In this document: positions 47,631-62,790 of the stretch, one piece after another
How positions within the stretch are numbered: the first letter of the stretch is position 1
Layout: each line of letters opens with the position of its first letter
Position numbers and translations under genes: made by a program
DNA from: Lota lota
Lineage: Eukaryota; Chordata; Actinopteri; Gadiformes; Lotidae
Direction: 5' to 3'
Assembly (NCBI GenBank): GCA_026745465.1
Contig: JACYXH010000256.1
Coordinates: forward strand, 867,001-931,000
Length of the DNA stretch: 64,000 bases
The notes under the pieces: generated by a model
What the model was told of the DNA's origin: nothing
Database searches by the model: none
What the model saw: only the letters and a program-made list of their open reading frames with translations

Positions 47631-49156
47631 TATTCATACTGACGTTTCCCTCCATGTGTAGGACAGAGCAGAGTTGTCATTTTAAAAAGATTCCATCACT
47701 CCAAAAGACAATTTGTAAAATAGGATAAATTAACAATTCTACAACCCTACCTTTCATTGTGACTACACGTCTAATGTCAATTATCATCGGTCCAAGGTCT
47801 GGACCGATGATGTAATAAAGTGAAGAGGCGTGATCCATTTTTTATGCTTGCTTTTCTCTTGTTATGCCATCACGATTTGGCATTGCTCTGATCTAGTTTT
47901 TTGAGGAAAAAATACAAAATAAAGGCGCTCTAAGCCTTTGAAGCATTTTTTTTTAACTTGTTTACCAGAGTTCCTTGGAGTACAGGACAGGTACTGTTTA
48001 CTTGAGTCATCCTTCTGGTGGAGATAAATGAAAGAGAAGACCCGAATCCACTACAACACAGGAGAGGCCATGCACTGCAGGCCCAGGGTTCACAAGGTCT
48101 GTTCTGTTAGCTCGCTCCCTTCCATTTTGTCATGAACCTCAGTCATACACGTGAATACTGAAGGCAAAGTTGAGGCAGAATGCTTGCTCTAAGTAAGTGA
48201 AGTAAAAATAACAACACCCTCATAGGGCCCTAAAAGCAACTCCAAATTACCTTCAGTACAAATCAATTAATGTGTCATCTATAAACTGAAAGCAAAGGAT
48301 GCTTGCGTTGCATGGAGACTGTTGAAAGCTTGTATTTGACAAAGGCAAATACAAGCTTACAACCGTAACAAAGCCACAGGTCTTTGTCAAGGCCTGTGCA
48401 ACTCAATTGCCAATATTCACTTGTGGGATTGCTGAAAGTATATTCCTTCCAGTGTCTCTCTATGGTCATCTGTCTGGCAAACAGCAGACTTGTGGTGACC
48501 ATTGGCGCCATAGACTTCCATTGTTGTCCAAAAAGCTAATTACAGCAAGTCAGAGCAGTCTTTTTGCTTCAGTCGTCAGACAGATGAGCGTACCCATTAT
48601 TGAAGGAAGTAAGCAAAAACCTTCTGTAAACTCAAATCTTGCAGAAATTCACTTAGAAGAGATGCTGTCAGTGCGCCACAGTCAAAAGATAACCAAAGCA
48701 ACTGGACACCAATGTGAATCCTCTCGGCATTTATCTTTCTATTCACTGCACAGACGTTAAAGGAGAAGTACAAGTAACACATTGTTGCTTTTGGTTGTCT
48801 CAGGGCCAAGAACGCCTTCACATTATGTGGGATTTATATATAAAAAATAAAAAGAAATCAAGACTACATTTGACGGAGAGCTTTGCATTATGCGAGCACA
48901 GATGTAATTTCTACCTCAGCAGTAGGCTACTGAAAGATCTTTGCGTTCCCACTTTAGCAAATAAAGATTTAGACTTTTCCCAAATGGCAGGTTTGGTGTA
49001 CTAATAGACTAACGCTTGAATGCAATGCGGTCATAAAGCAGAGTCTTAAATATAAATGAACAGTTTCATTACAAAATATGCAAGTAAATAAAGAAAAAGA
49101 AACATACATTGGTATATAAAAAAGAAATCATTCATAATGCAGTTGTTCCTCCCCTC
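47631..49156. other. Intergenic stretch with a hairpin
   Basis: No gene recognised. A perfect 12-bp inverted repeat lies at 48327-48357. Frames at 48275-48760 are unrecognised. Confidence 0.4.
48327..48357. repeat. Perfect 12-bp inverted repeat with 7-nt loop
   Basis: agcttgtatttg (48327-48338), loop acaaagg, caaatacaagct (48346-48357). Confidence 0.9.
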
Positions 49157-49187
49157 TTTCCTTCCTTCCTTCCTTCCTTCCTTCCTC
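49157..49187. repeat. (TTCC)7 tetranucleotide repeat
   Basis: ttccttcc run on the plus strand. Confidence 0.93.
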
Positions 49188-49559
49188 CACCCTCTCCTTT
49201 CTGTTCATAAATCAGGCTCTCTTGTTGTTTCGGACTAAATTGGAGCAGGAACATTTGGTGGAGCTGGCGCGGCTCTCCCGGGGGTCTCATTACTGTGGCT
49301 GCTGCGGAAACCGCAGAGCTTCCATGTGGAGGAAACCCCGGTGTGTTCCCCAGACATGTTGTCTGCAGCGGACGGCTCATCTAAATGACATCTAAAACAC
49401 AGCTAACCGCTACAGTTCCAAACAGTGAGCGTAACATTGGGAAACCAGAGAGTGCACCCCTTAACTCAAAACCACGCTACATAATCAACAAGAAAGCTAG
49501 GATCACAGCAAAAGAGACACGCTTGAACAAGAAATCCCAACACAGGCACTTGTTTTTTA

Positions 49560-49990
49560 GCTTGTATGGCAGTTTGTGTCAGTCGGGGTTGACTCGTTTG
49601 TAAACACGGACAACAGCAGACAGGGTGTGGGCACAAGTAACAAGGGTTTAATAAAAAAAACAAGGGGGGGAGGGTGAAACTTCAACGTAACTTCTTCTCG
49701 GTCCGGGGGTAGCTCTCCTGGAAGGGCTTCAGGGGTGAGCTGGAGGCTGGGTGGAGGACAAAGGAAACCGGGGTGAGACACAGTCTGTAGCACACACAAA
49801 ACGTCCTTCTCTCCTAGCGTCTCTACTCTGTTAAGGGGAACTTTAACTCTTTAACTTTAACGTTAAAACTTTAACGTTAACTCTCTCTTCAGGGCCAGTG
49901 GCCGCTTACAGTACTTCAGGAAGTTGCCACAATCCTTCCTCGAGGGGAGAGGTTCTCCCTGCCTTTATAGCTGGCCCGCTCTCTTGTGGC
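49560..49990 (-). mobile_element. Possible LTR in minus orientation
   Basis: On the minus strand a TATA box (ctataaagg, near 49967) is followed by a transcribed-looking segment with attaaa near 49650, as in an LTR. tgtcagtcgg at 49578 could be one end. No second end or duplication was found; a Pol II promoter of another kind is possible. Confidence 0.25.
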
Positions 49991-50322
49991 CACATGGTGT
50001 TCCCCATTGGCAACCATGCAGCAGGCGTCCTGGATAATACTGATGATCAATGACTTTCCCCAGTGCTTGTCTTTTGGGGAAAGGCCGTTGTCCATGGTGC
50101 TGATCTCCTTTTCCCCTTGTGGAGGATCTTTGGCATCTAGGCCCTCCAGACTTGCCTTACCTATCTCTGCATCTTTAAATTTACCATCTATCCGTCTGTA
50201 TGTAGATCTATCCAGCTACCTGCCTTTTTGTCTATTCACCTATATATCTACCTCTATCTCCATATATCTATCTATCTATATGTTTATATATCCACCTATA
50301 TGTCTATTCATCTATATATATA
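49991..50322. other. Intergenic stretch with tatc/tatg-rich end
   Basis: 50200-50320 is rich in ctatctatc/tatatgt words, a degenerate tetranucleotide repeat. No gene. Confidence 0.45.
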
Positions 50323-50396
50323 CTGCTCAAAAAAATAAAGGGAACACTTAAACAACACAATGTAACTCCAAGTGTTCCCTTAATTTTTTTGAGCAG
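50323..50396. mobile_element. 74-bp palindromic MITE, second copy
   Basis: ctgctcaaaaaaataaaggg ... ttgagcag flanked by TA. Arms match at 26 of 27 positions; the centre (aaacaacacaatgtaactcc) is identical to the 28599 copy. Confidence 0.88.
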
Positions 50397-50644
50397 TATA
50401 TATACCTCCATGTCCATCTGTCCATCTATCTACCTCTATGCCCATCGGTCCATCTGTCTGCCTGCCCGACTGTAATTACGTTATATCTCAAACTAAATCT
50501 GTTACCTGCCTCCCTCCAGTGCATGGCCATGCAATGTTTGAAGGTATTTGTCAATAAAGTTAGTTTCATCTAGCAGCACTGGTAGTTGGTAGCTGTATCA
50601 TGCATTCATTGTGATGGTTGCCTTCTCTTCTGGCCCCTATTTAG

Positions 50645-51010
50645 AGAGAGAGAGAGCCCTGGTCCTCCTAAAACAGCCATACCTCTATCTGACCATGCAG
50701 AGAGAGAGCCCTGGTCCTCCTAAAACAGCCATACCTCTATCTGACCATGCAGAGAGAGAGCCCTGGTCCTCCTAAAACAGCCATACCTCTATCTGACCAT
50801 GCAGAGAGAGAGCCCTGGTCCTCCTAAAACAGCCATACCTCTATCTGACCATGCAGAGAGAGAGCCCTGGTCCTCCTAAAACAGCCATACCTCTATCTGA
50901 CCATTCAGAGAGAGAGCCCTGGTCCTCCTAAAACAGCCATACCTCTATCTGACCATGCAGAGAGAGAGCCCTGGTCCTCCTAAAACAGCAATACCTCTTT
51001 TTGACCACAT
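50645..51010. repeat. 52-bp minisatellite, 7 copies
   Basis: ccctggtcc recurs at 50657, 50709, 50761, 50813, 50865, 50917 and 50969, exactly 52 bp apart. Units are nearly identical; the last decays after aatacctc. Confidence 0.97.
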
Positions 51011-51417
<407 letters not shown>

Positions 51418-51444
51418 CCCTGCCAGCATGACCAGGTTCATCCA

Positions 51445-51446
<2 letters not shown>

Positions 51447-51477
<31 letters not shown>
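51447..51477. repeat. (G)31 tract
   Basis: Uninterrupted run of 31 G. Confidence 0.95.
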
Positions 51478-51684
51478 CTGGCGTTTAGTACCAGGAATCT
51501 TCTGACTTCACCTGACTGATTGACTGACCGCTGTAACTTTCGCAGCATGGTTCACGTTGCAAGGTTGAGTTACAGGGTGAAGGTGACCCGAGTGGCCTTC
51601 TCCAGATGCTTCATACAGGTGTGTCCGACTGGGACTTTGTCTGACTGGAAGCGATCACGCTCTACTTAATGAAATAACACATTA

Positions 51685-51711
51685 TTGCTGCTGCTGCTGC
51701 TGCTGCTGCTT
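51685..51711. repeat. (TGC)9 trinucleotide repeat
   Basis: CTG/CAG-type trinucleotide run, not inside a recognised gene. Confidence 0.93.
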
Positions 51712-53040
51712 CTGTTGCACATATATTCAAAATCAACTCACTTGGCAGGCGTCCAAATTGGTGTCATGCTGTAGTAGGCTGGCTACCTCCAGATGTCCCA
51801 CAGTAATGTAGTTACAGGAGCATTTGCTCAATACAAATATCAACGACAATCAAATGACATGAGATTATATTAACAGAATCAAATGCATTATGAAAGGAAA
51901 AATGTGATTGACACATCTGGTCATATGCATCCCCCCATTTTCTTTTCAAATAATTACAAAGTATATAAATCATAAAATAATAATATATAAAATCTAGAAA
52001 ATAAAGATCTTATTAAAAGTGAAGTGATATATACATCTATTCTTTCACCTCATTCAGCCGGATTTGACTTGAACCCGCCTTCCATGGCTATGCCCAATGA
52101 GCCACAGTAATATACAACCACATTTCATAACCATTTTCAGATATGAAATTTTTTTATGCACATACCTTTCCGAATGCTTTTGTAAAAAACCAAACACATT
52201 GTTTGCATTGATTGAAACATTAAATTTGACGGTTAAATGCTGATGCATTAGTCAAAACACAGGCTTGTCGACTAATGACCACGCTCATTTGAAACAACAC
52301 AGATGGTACACAGTGAAGGTGTTTGCCGGATGTGAACGTTCTCCTTGTCAATCTCCACTAATGCAGAGTGGAAAGTTCCCCTTTTTCTGGTGGATTGACT
52401 CGAGCACTAATTGGATTATATCGGCTTTCACTTTTCATTTTGCCACAAATGTGGAGTTTGCAGAAAAGTAAAGCCTCAGAAATGTTCATTTTATAACTTT
52501 TTTATGGTCCCTCACACTTAGATCGGAGTGTATCAGGCAAAGCAACACCATTGATTCAATATAGGAGAGATTTTGACATTTTTGGTAATTTGTTATTTTT
52601 ATTTTTTATGGTAGGTCATTTTCTTGCGTCTGCTGCACTAGGGTTTAGGAGCTGTATGGGAGAAGTGTGTTTGAATCCATATCACTCAATCTTGCATGTA
52701 GCATAAATCAGTGATGTGTGATTACTTTCATGTAAAAAAACACCCGGTGGTTCTCGGGTTTCCGTGGCTCACATCTCACAATCCTCACATTGACTGGCTT
52801 TCGGGCAAGATTGTGGAATGGCGAGAGAACAAATCTGTCAGCTTCATGCATTTATACGTAACACATATGTTCTATATTAGATACTAGTTTTTAAGATCTA
52901 CAAAGTTTGACTTCCTCTATCTTGCATGAAAGAGAAATGGCTTTTGTTTTGTTGCTGCCATGCTAATCCTGTATCCAGCAGTCCTGCAATCATACAATAT
53001 AACTTCTGGGGGGGTGGCACAGAGCATATATCAAGTATGT
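51712..53040. other. Intergenic stretch, nothing firm
   Basis: No gene recognised. 52975-53025 resembles 37140-37200. Confidence 0.4.
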
Positions 53041-54075
53041 TAAAGGCCCAATATGTAAGATTTCAGCATTAAAATATCTAAAAACGACTAGACCTATGTT
53101 ACATATTTTCTTTTGATGGAACATGATTATTAAGTTCGACTTCTGTTGCCGAAGCTGTTCCTGTAAAGCGCAAACGCGCGGGTGAATCACACGACCCAAG
53201 AAGACGATCTGACAAGAGGAGAGATAGCCTGCGAGAGTAAACATTGCTGCGGCATTCCCAAGACGGAGAGCTTGGCGAGGAGCTAGGCCTATGGAGACGC
53301 CGATCTCGCACGTGTTCTACCAGACAGGTAAGCACCCATTTGGCTCACGTTATCGGAATAATAGTACTAGCAACAGTAAACAAATCAGTGTTTGTTTTTT
53401 GGTGTACTAAGGAAACAGTGAGGCTCACTGCGATTTCACAGAGGCATGTTCTGAGGTTTGTTAGTTCATAAGTATCCCTGCCTTCATTTTTTCTATCAAT
53501 GTATTATCAGTTCGTTGCACATGGTAAATATACATATATTTTTTTACTTCCCATTGTAGTTACCAAACAGGAGGACCATCCTCGTCAACTCCTAGCAAGA
53601 GACCTCGGAAGCCTGTTCTTCTACCCAGCAGCCTCCACCATAGCATCATCCAGTGACTCACCATCATTTTATTATAAGAATATCACTTCTCTATTGTTTG
53701 GTGACGTTATATAAAGGGTGTGTGGTGTTGGTTGTTTTAAATGAACACTAGGCTATACACTAAAGTCCTTTAGCATCCAACAGAAGGGGAAGATATTAGT
53801 TCTGATGAGGACTAGATATCTATCAGCAGACTGTAATAGCAGAACTTTGCAATGCTACTGTTCTGTCTGATTGAATAGTGGTATGGCCATGGTCTACATT
53901 TTTTTCTGAGATGGTACATTATGGTTATTCCTACTCATCTGAATGCAAAGTCTTTGACCTCAGAGGGGCCAGCTCTACACTACAAGAGACAAGAGCTGAA
54001 CGTAAACTACAACCTTGTTCCTCCGAACCCCGGTGTCCTAAAAATCAAGGGTCAACTGAACGAGCTGCACCTTTA
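53041..54075 (+). mobile_element. TTAAAGG-type element carrying a decayed two-exon gene
   Basis: Left end taaaggcccaatatgtaaga; the right end near 54067-54075 (gcaccttta) gives a short inverted match (taaaggtgc). The internal exons (see 53127-53656) match a gene body that I associate with a repeated teleost family. The right limit is tentative. Confidence 0.4.
53127..53656 (+). pseudogene. Decayed two-exon gene inside the preceding element
   Basis: Exon 1 (to 53327) encodes, after a frameshift or stop near 53232, RVNIAAAFPRRRAWRG, resembling RVNIG-AF-RWREL motifs of a repeated teleost family known to me only from gene predictions. It ends CAGACAG/GTAAGC, a good donor. Exon 2 begins after aaacag at 53571 and encodes SSSTPSKRPRKP, ending in TGA at 53654-53656; the splice keeps frame. 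The upstream part of exon 1 has a basic KRKRAGESHD stretch. The stops and shift show it is not functional here. Confidence 0.35.
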
Positions 54076-54229
54076 TATATAACTTTTCATTTAATGTTTA
54101 ATACATTCATCGCAATGCAACATTTCTTTACTTGAAAATAGATAGACATTTTCTATAGATATAAATAAATGTCTTTAGAATTAGGGTTAGATTATAATAA
54201 TAAAATGTACAAACAATTGCTAACCATTC
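54076..54229. other. Short AT-rich stretch
   Basis: Nothing recognised. Confidence 0.4.
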
Positions 54230-54557
54230 TGTAGCAAAGTCCACTACTACACGCCACCTAGGTGGCTCCCATACTCCACCTAGGTGACTTTCCTCGGACT
54301 CCTCCAAACAATTGGACACAGGGTGGTGATGTTGAAAACCGGTTTATTGTTAAGGTTGCATCGAATGCAGCATGCAGATGGTGCTGTCATGCCGGAGAGC
54401 TCTCCCTGAGTGTGTGGTGGTGGCTGGTTTAACCTGTGCACATTGATTGCTCAATGTGCAACAGGTGTGCAGCCTCACCCAGCCCCAGAGTCCAATCAGT
54501 CTGACTCAGGCCAGATGAGGCTGCTTAAACCAGCCACCCTCCACACACACTCCCACA
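54230..54557 (-). mobile_element. Solo LTR, family 2 (minus orientation), 328 bp
   Basis: On the minus strand it starts TGTGGGAGTGTGTGTGG and ends TTTGCTACA. A perfect 5-bp duplication cattc flanks it (54225-54229 and 54558-54562). aataaa lies on the minus strand near 54343. Homologous to 10105-10404. Confidence 0.9.
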
Positions 54558-54562
54558 CATTC

Positions 54563-55732
<1,170 letters not shown>

Positions 55733-55862
55733 CCTTCCCATATCCCTGTCCTCTCACTCCCCCAATCCTTCCCATATCCCTGTCCTCTCCCTCCCCTAAT
55801 CCTTCCCATATCCCTGTCCTCTCCCTCCCCTAATCCTTCCCATATCCCTGTCCTCTCCCTCT
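55733..55862. repeat. 34-bp pyrimidine-rich minisatellite, about 4 copies
   Basis: ccttcccatatccctgtcct starts at 55733, 55767, 55801 and 55835, exactly 34 bp apart. Confidence 0.95.
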
Positions 55863-55935
55863 GTTGTCCTTTCCTTGTCTTCTTGCCTTATCCTTACCTG
55901 TCACATGAAGCCTGCTGGCAGAATGAACCCAACTA

Positions 55936-55952
55936 CCCCCCCCCCCCCCCCC
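55936..55952. repeat. (C)17 tract
   Basis: Uninterrupted C run. Confidence 0.9.

Positions 55953-57536
<1,584 letters not shown>

Positions 57537-57574
<38 letters not shown>
57537..57574. repeat. (TA)19 microsatellite
   Basis: Perfect TA run. Confidence 0.95.
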
Positions 57575-57577
<3 letters not shown>

Positions 57578-57844
57578 ATGAATTACAGAGACACATGCAT
57601 GACGCCCTGTGTCATAATTCTATACCAGCCATCCAGACTTATCGCTTCTTTCATATGCAAAATAAAGGATATTCTAGATGCGCTTTCTCTGAGTCTATCC
57701 ATTAAAAATTGGTTCAAACTCCGTCACTTTGAAGACCATCCTCATTATTATTATTCCCATGTTAGTCCCTTGATCAGATCTGATCGCATAACAACGTTTT
57801 ATTAACACTAGGTAGTTGTGCTGAAAACTGACACACAGTCACTA

Positions 57845-57847
<3 letters not shown>

Positions 57848-57901
<54 letters not shown>

Positions 57902-57917
57902 CGCGCCCCCCCCCCCC
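57848..57917. repeat. (CA)25 and adjacent (C)12
   Basis: CA run 57848-57897; C run 57906-57917. Confidence 0.94.
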
Positions 57918-59172
57918 ACAAACACCTACACACATGATCAAAAATCAAATCCACTTATGCACAAATGACTGCATGCACACATGCAGTCAGAATATAATGT
58001 ACGGCCTCCATATGCTTCCCCCTTATCTCTCTTTCAAATTATTTCACACAGGCCGTCACACAAACTAGAACATGATATGCCCATACATATAATATCACAG
58101 TCACAGACACACATGCATAGATGCACAAATCTCGGCGTAAACACGCGCACACATACCCCGTGTTTCCTCTGTTGTGTGAAGGGAAATACGATAATAAGAT
58201 AATAAAAAAATATCAACTTTGTTGGCATGTGGACACCTTTAGGTTCAAAGATGTAAGCAACTTTCTCTCTCTGTGTCTCTCTCTTGATCTCCTTCTCTCT
58301 CTAAACACATGAGAGAGATTAACTATCTAACAAGGGCCCATGTTAATGAGATCCTATTGATGTTTCCCAGGGCACTCTTTGGCTAGCAGACTTGGCCACT
58401 GTAACAATTTGCATGAGAATGGAACATTGTTTTGTGGCAGTACTATATACTCTATATATATTTATAACGTGTGCATGGTTGAAAGGAGGTTACTGAATAT
58501 TAATATGATGAATCAATAATATGCATTTAAATGACCACCTTAAAATATGTCGTGACACATGCCTCAGGGAAATGAGCATCTAAAAGAAAACTGAAAGGAA
58601 ACGAGAGAGAGAGAGAGAATACAAAATAAAATAAAGAGCATAAAAGAGCATTACCAGAAGCACAGTAACGCCACAGTATTGATTATTGATTGTGACATTG
58701 AAAACCTTCGAAGTGTGAAAGTTAGAGAAGGGGAAAGGATACCGGAGGCTAGTCAGATCAGAACTGGCGGAGCCTCTGAGCTCGATAATTGCCTTGGCCA
58801 TGTCACGTTGTGGTTGCATTGGCCATCTATTTTCAGATACAGATCCTGTGCTTGTTGGGCTTTGGCCTCCCCCGACCATGGGCTTGTTGTCATTGGCAAC
58901 GGGCCGGTCTGGCCGGACCGGTTCAATCTGGGGCTTTTAGTGGCTTGCTTTCTGTCCAACTGCCATTCTCTGCTTAAGCGTTAACAATTTGGTCATTTAA
59001 GAAATGCCTTCATCCAAAGTGGTATACAAGGAAAAGAAATACAGGTCATTAAAGGAGTGAGGGGAGGTTAGGCCATTGTGCTCCAGGATGCCCAGTAGGC
59101 TGGGGACCACAAAGATAAACCCACAGAGTCTTGCGGTCCAGTAGCCTCAGCTCTAGACCACCTTGCTCTCGC

Positions 59173-59174
<2 letters not shown>
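57918..59174. other. Intergenic stretch, nothing firm
   Basis: A short GA run at 58600-58618. Overlapping frames on both strands at 58580-58984 have coding-like composition (minus KAIIELRGSASSDLTSL) but no family I know. Confidence 0.35.

Positions 59175-59212
<38 letters not shown>
59175..59212. repeat. (TG)19 microsatellite
   Basis: Perfect TG run. Confidence 0.95.
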
Positions 59213-59216
<4 letters not shown>

Positions 59217-59726
59217 GCTGCTGCACAGTCTGCCAGGAAACAGTTTGCCCAGGGTCAAGGAGAGTGTCTTGTTTGCTGCAGCCGTTACTGTAAAAGCAAA
59301 TCCAAAACATTACAGGGGGGAAAACACTAGCAGCTCAGTAGCATGGTCACGTTGTGTCTGTGGTGGTAAATGAGTCACTCGTTGGGCTCATTGGGGATGC
59401 TTGAACCACATAAAGGACAATACCGGTCTGGGTGATCAAACCATCGTGACCGTCTCTTCTGGCTTCACTAAAGCATCAGTTACCAATATCGTTTGTCAAA
59501 AGAACTTCCTTGTACAGATTCTGCGAAGAATCATTTAGCGTGAGCACGCCTGCCACAAATGTAAACAATGGCAATATAGCACTTTGGTCTTTGTGATACG
59601 ACAGTTTGGAAAGTACTTCATTGAGTGAATCACTGTTTTGCGGTCCACAAACTGTACTGACCAACGCACATCGTTTATTTAGTCTTAATGATTACGGCTT
59701 TATGGGTGTGTGTGGGGCGTTCTCTG
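59213..59726. other. Intergenic stretch, nothing recognised
   Basis: Unique sequence; no gene. Confidence 0.4.
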
Positions 59727-59753
59727 GGGAGGGAGGGAGGGAGGGAGGGAGGG
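59727..59753. repeat. (GGGA)6 repeat
   Basis: Tetranucleotide run on the plus strand, G-quadruplex-capable. Confidence 0.92.
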
Positions 59754-59906
59754 GCTTGTAGCGTGTGCTGGGATTTGGCTTTGATGGTTGGCAGTACGGT
59801 GGGCCTCTGGTCAGATTTGTGTGTCTTCATGGTGTGTGTAAATGCATGTGTGTACCTGGCCCCGACTCACTCCTGGCCCAATGCCACCGACCTACTGTGG
59901 CAGGCA

Positions 59907-59910
59907 GTGT

Positions 59911-59947
<37 letters not shown>
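59907..59947. repeat. (GT)20 microsatellite with one interruption
   Basis: GT run interrupted once by gagt. Confidence 0.94.
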
Positions 59948-59948
<1 letters not shown>

Positions 59949-60306
59949 CATATATGTGAAAAAAGCATTCACATCGATGAGTAAATAAATGAGTAAATAA
60001 ATAAAGTGACTTTTCACTGGTAGTGCTATTATTTGTAGTGAACTGACCTTTTACAAAACAAAATAAGCCACCATAATCAGTGGTGTTGATTATGCTGTCT
60101 TTGGCCCATCCGCGATCCAAACAGCAAGATGCATTAGTAACCTCTTACCCAAAACGTCACAGCTAATGTGCAATAATATACAACTTTATCGATCTACACC
60201 CTAACACACTAAGGTCCCACGCTGACACTTTCACCTGCTATAAGTACACGGTCCAAAACAGTATGCTCCTACGATCTAGCAATGCCCCTTCCTGTACCGT
60301 GAACTC
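59948..60306. other. Intergenic stretch, nothing recognised
   Basis: Contains gagtaaataaat words; no gene. Confidence 0.4.
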
Positions 60307-60705
60307 GCCTATCTAGTGCGTGACTTAACCTATCTAGTGCGTGACTTAACCTATCTAGTGCGTGAGTTTACCCATCTAGTGCGTGACTTAACCTATCTAG
60401 TGCGTGAGTTTACCCATCTAGTGCGTGACTTAACCTATATGGTGTATGAGTTTACCTATAATATGTGAGTTTACCTATCTAATGTGTAAGTCTACCTATA
60501 TGATGTGTCCGTTTACCTATCTAATGAGTTAGTTTTTCTTTGTGGTGTGTTAGTTTACCTTTGTGGTGTGTTAGTTTACCTTTGTGGTGTGTTAGTTTAC
60601 CTTTGTGGTGTGTTAGTTTATCTTTATGGTGCTTGAGTTGACCTTTATGGTGCTTGAGTTGACCTTTATGGTGCTTGAGTTGACCTATACGGTTCGTGAG
60701 TTTAG
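60307..60705. repeat. 21-bp diverging minisatellite, about 19 copies
   Basis: Units run from ctatctagtgcgtgacttaac at the left through ctttgtggtgtgttagtttac to ctttatggtgcttgagttgac at the right. Local blocks are homogeneous but differ from each other. Since 21 is a multiple of 3, the minus strand carries a 77-codon heptapeptide frame (60521-60754), which I treat as a by-product. Confidence 0.92.
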
Positions 60706-61510
60706 CGTTGTCCATTGTGCCACTCAAACCAACAGTGTAAAATGTATTGTGCAATGGCTACAACAAGTAGTATTTATTGAAAAGCCAGATGTTGCAATTC
60801 AGTGACTTGAGGAAGAACTAGGTTTGCCAAATCTCTGGCCTGAACAATTCTGTAGCAATCTGCATTGATTTTAATTTATATAATTTTTGAATACGTTAAA
60901 GATAGGTGCTCGTACAGAGCACAGACATTTAATATAGATGTTTTTATCACAGTCCATCCCTGAATATAGAGGAATTTCTCGTGAGATTAGCGCTGTACAA
61001 CGTCTCAGAGAATAGAATCACCTCAACTTGGCAACCCTAGGATGAGTACAAACACAATAAATTATGACGTTTCACTGCCTGAGGAGGTTAATCCCCCCCC
61101 CCCCCCCCAAATTTCTTTTAAAATAAAAACCTATCGAAAAGGAAATAATGAGCTCAACTTTGCATTTCCAACCCCTCAACGAGGGTAGAAACCAGTAGTG
61201 GCAATAAATCACTTTAGCTTTAGCATACAACGTATCTAACCAAATGACATCCATTGTGCTGAAAAGTGCACCAGGGGTGTACATGTCAGCAGTAAATATG
61301 CCGAGGTAAACATGAGGGTTCAGTTAGACCCTGGTGTTCGTTGCAGCTATGCCTCACAGCTCTGTCTCACTTCCACGAACACAGTGAATTCTTGTGTATT
61401 GTTGTGTATTCTTCGGCTGGTCGCTAATTAGACACCGTTAATACTTCCATTCATCACCAGAATAACTCCTCAACGAAGAAGGCGCTAATCCCCGCTACGT
61501 TGGTTCTCCA

Positions 61511-61514
<4 letters not shown>
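60706..61514. other. Intergenic stretch with a C16 tract
   Basis: C run at 61093-61108; no gene recognised. Confidence 0.45.
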
Positions 61515-61557
<43 letters not shown>

Positions 61558-61603
61558 TTGATATGGTATGTGTGTGTGTGTGTGTGTGTGTGTGTTTGAT
61601 ATG

Positions 61604-61638
<35 letters not shown>

Positions 61639-61677
61639 ATATGGTATGTGTGTGTGTGTGTGTATGTGTTTGATATG

Positions 61678-61724
<47 letters not shown>
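61515..61724. repeat. (GT)n array with tttgatatggtat interruptions
   Basis: tttgatatggtatg occurs at 61557, 61595, 61635 and 61669 between GT runs of different length. Confidence 0.95.
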
Positions 61725-61725
<1 letters not shown>

Positions 61726-61808
61726 CCAAAGGAGCATGGGGAAAAAATGTGTAAAACAAACCGCTACCAATGAGCCATGCATTAACAGGGATCATTACAC
61801 CAGAATAT

Positions 61809-61829
61809 CCCCCCCCCCCCCCCCCCCCC
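61809..61829. repeat. (C)21 tract
   Basis: Uninterrupted C run. Confidence 0.93.
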
Positions 61830-62480
61830 TCCCGGAAAACACAGGCACAAACATACACGTGCACGCACGCTGGCTATGCTAATATTTTTGATAGCGTTGG
61901 ATTTGAGGCAAAATTCTAGGAATAATAATGTGTAAGTGTAGCTTTTAGGTTCCCCCAGACTTTTACAGATTTCAGTGCAGTGGTGAGTCTGAAAGCTTTC
62001 GCAAATAACCTATTTCTACGAAGTATGTATCTTCCCTCCGACAGAGACATACATACAAGTCTTTATATAGATATTGGAAAGAAACATGACAGAGAAAATA
62101 TGCTGTTGAAAGAGTCACTTGCAGGTTGTCGTCCATGGCTAATTAATGTAAGGATTTAGCAAAATAGATTTAATTATAAAAAATGTTAAGACTACAGCTG
62201 GACTCGTTTTTGTATTGTAACGTGCACACCCAAAGACGAACGTGAAGATGACGTTAGAGAAGGTTAAACCTAGACCTTGAGTGAATTGCGAGTAGAATCG
62301 TAATGACTAGAGTGTTCACTGAGCATTGAGACCAATTACACATGCATTATTTCTGTGGCCCCCTTGGTCCACTGTAGTTCACGGACTCTTGGACATAAAG
62401 TACTGTAACATAAGTATAAGGATGCGGCCCCTCAACCTCCTGGTAGACCATATTCCTGCTCCTGACCTTGTGATTCCACA
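61830..62480. other. Intergenic stretch, nothing recognised
   Basis: Unique sequence up to the minisatellite. Confidence 0.4.
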
Positions 62481-62790
62481 TCTCCTCTCCTCTAAACCTC
62501 CAGGCCTCCTCTCCTCTAAACCTCCAGGCCTCCTCTCCTATAAACCTCCAGGCCTCCTCTCCTCTGAACCTCCAGGCCTCCTCTCCTCTGAACCTCCAGG
62601 CCTCCTCTCCTCTGAACCTCCAGGCCTCCTCTCCTCTAAACCTCCAGGCCTCCTCTGAACCTCCAGGCCTCCTCTCCTCTGAACCTCCAGGCCTCCTCTG
62701 AACCTCCAGGCCTCCTCTCCTCTGAACCTCCAGGCCTCCTCTCCTCTAAACCTCCAGGCCTCCTCTGAACCTCCAGGCCTCCTCTCCTCT
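62481..62790. repeat. 24-bp minisatellite with 19-bp variants
   Basis: Units cctctcctct(a/g)aacctccaggcct of 24 bp alternate with shortened 19-bp cctctgaacctccaggcct units. The array ends abruptly at the start of the element C LTR. Confidence 0.94.

Noticed and set aside
51685-51711. (TGC)9 as a coding poly-Gln/Leu/Ala tract
   Set aside because: Flanking frames are short and unrelated to any exon.
58580-58984. Overlapping open frames on both strands near 58.7 kb
   Set aside because: Coding-like texture, but no family or splice borders that I can support; left as unannotated.
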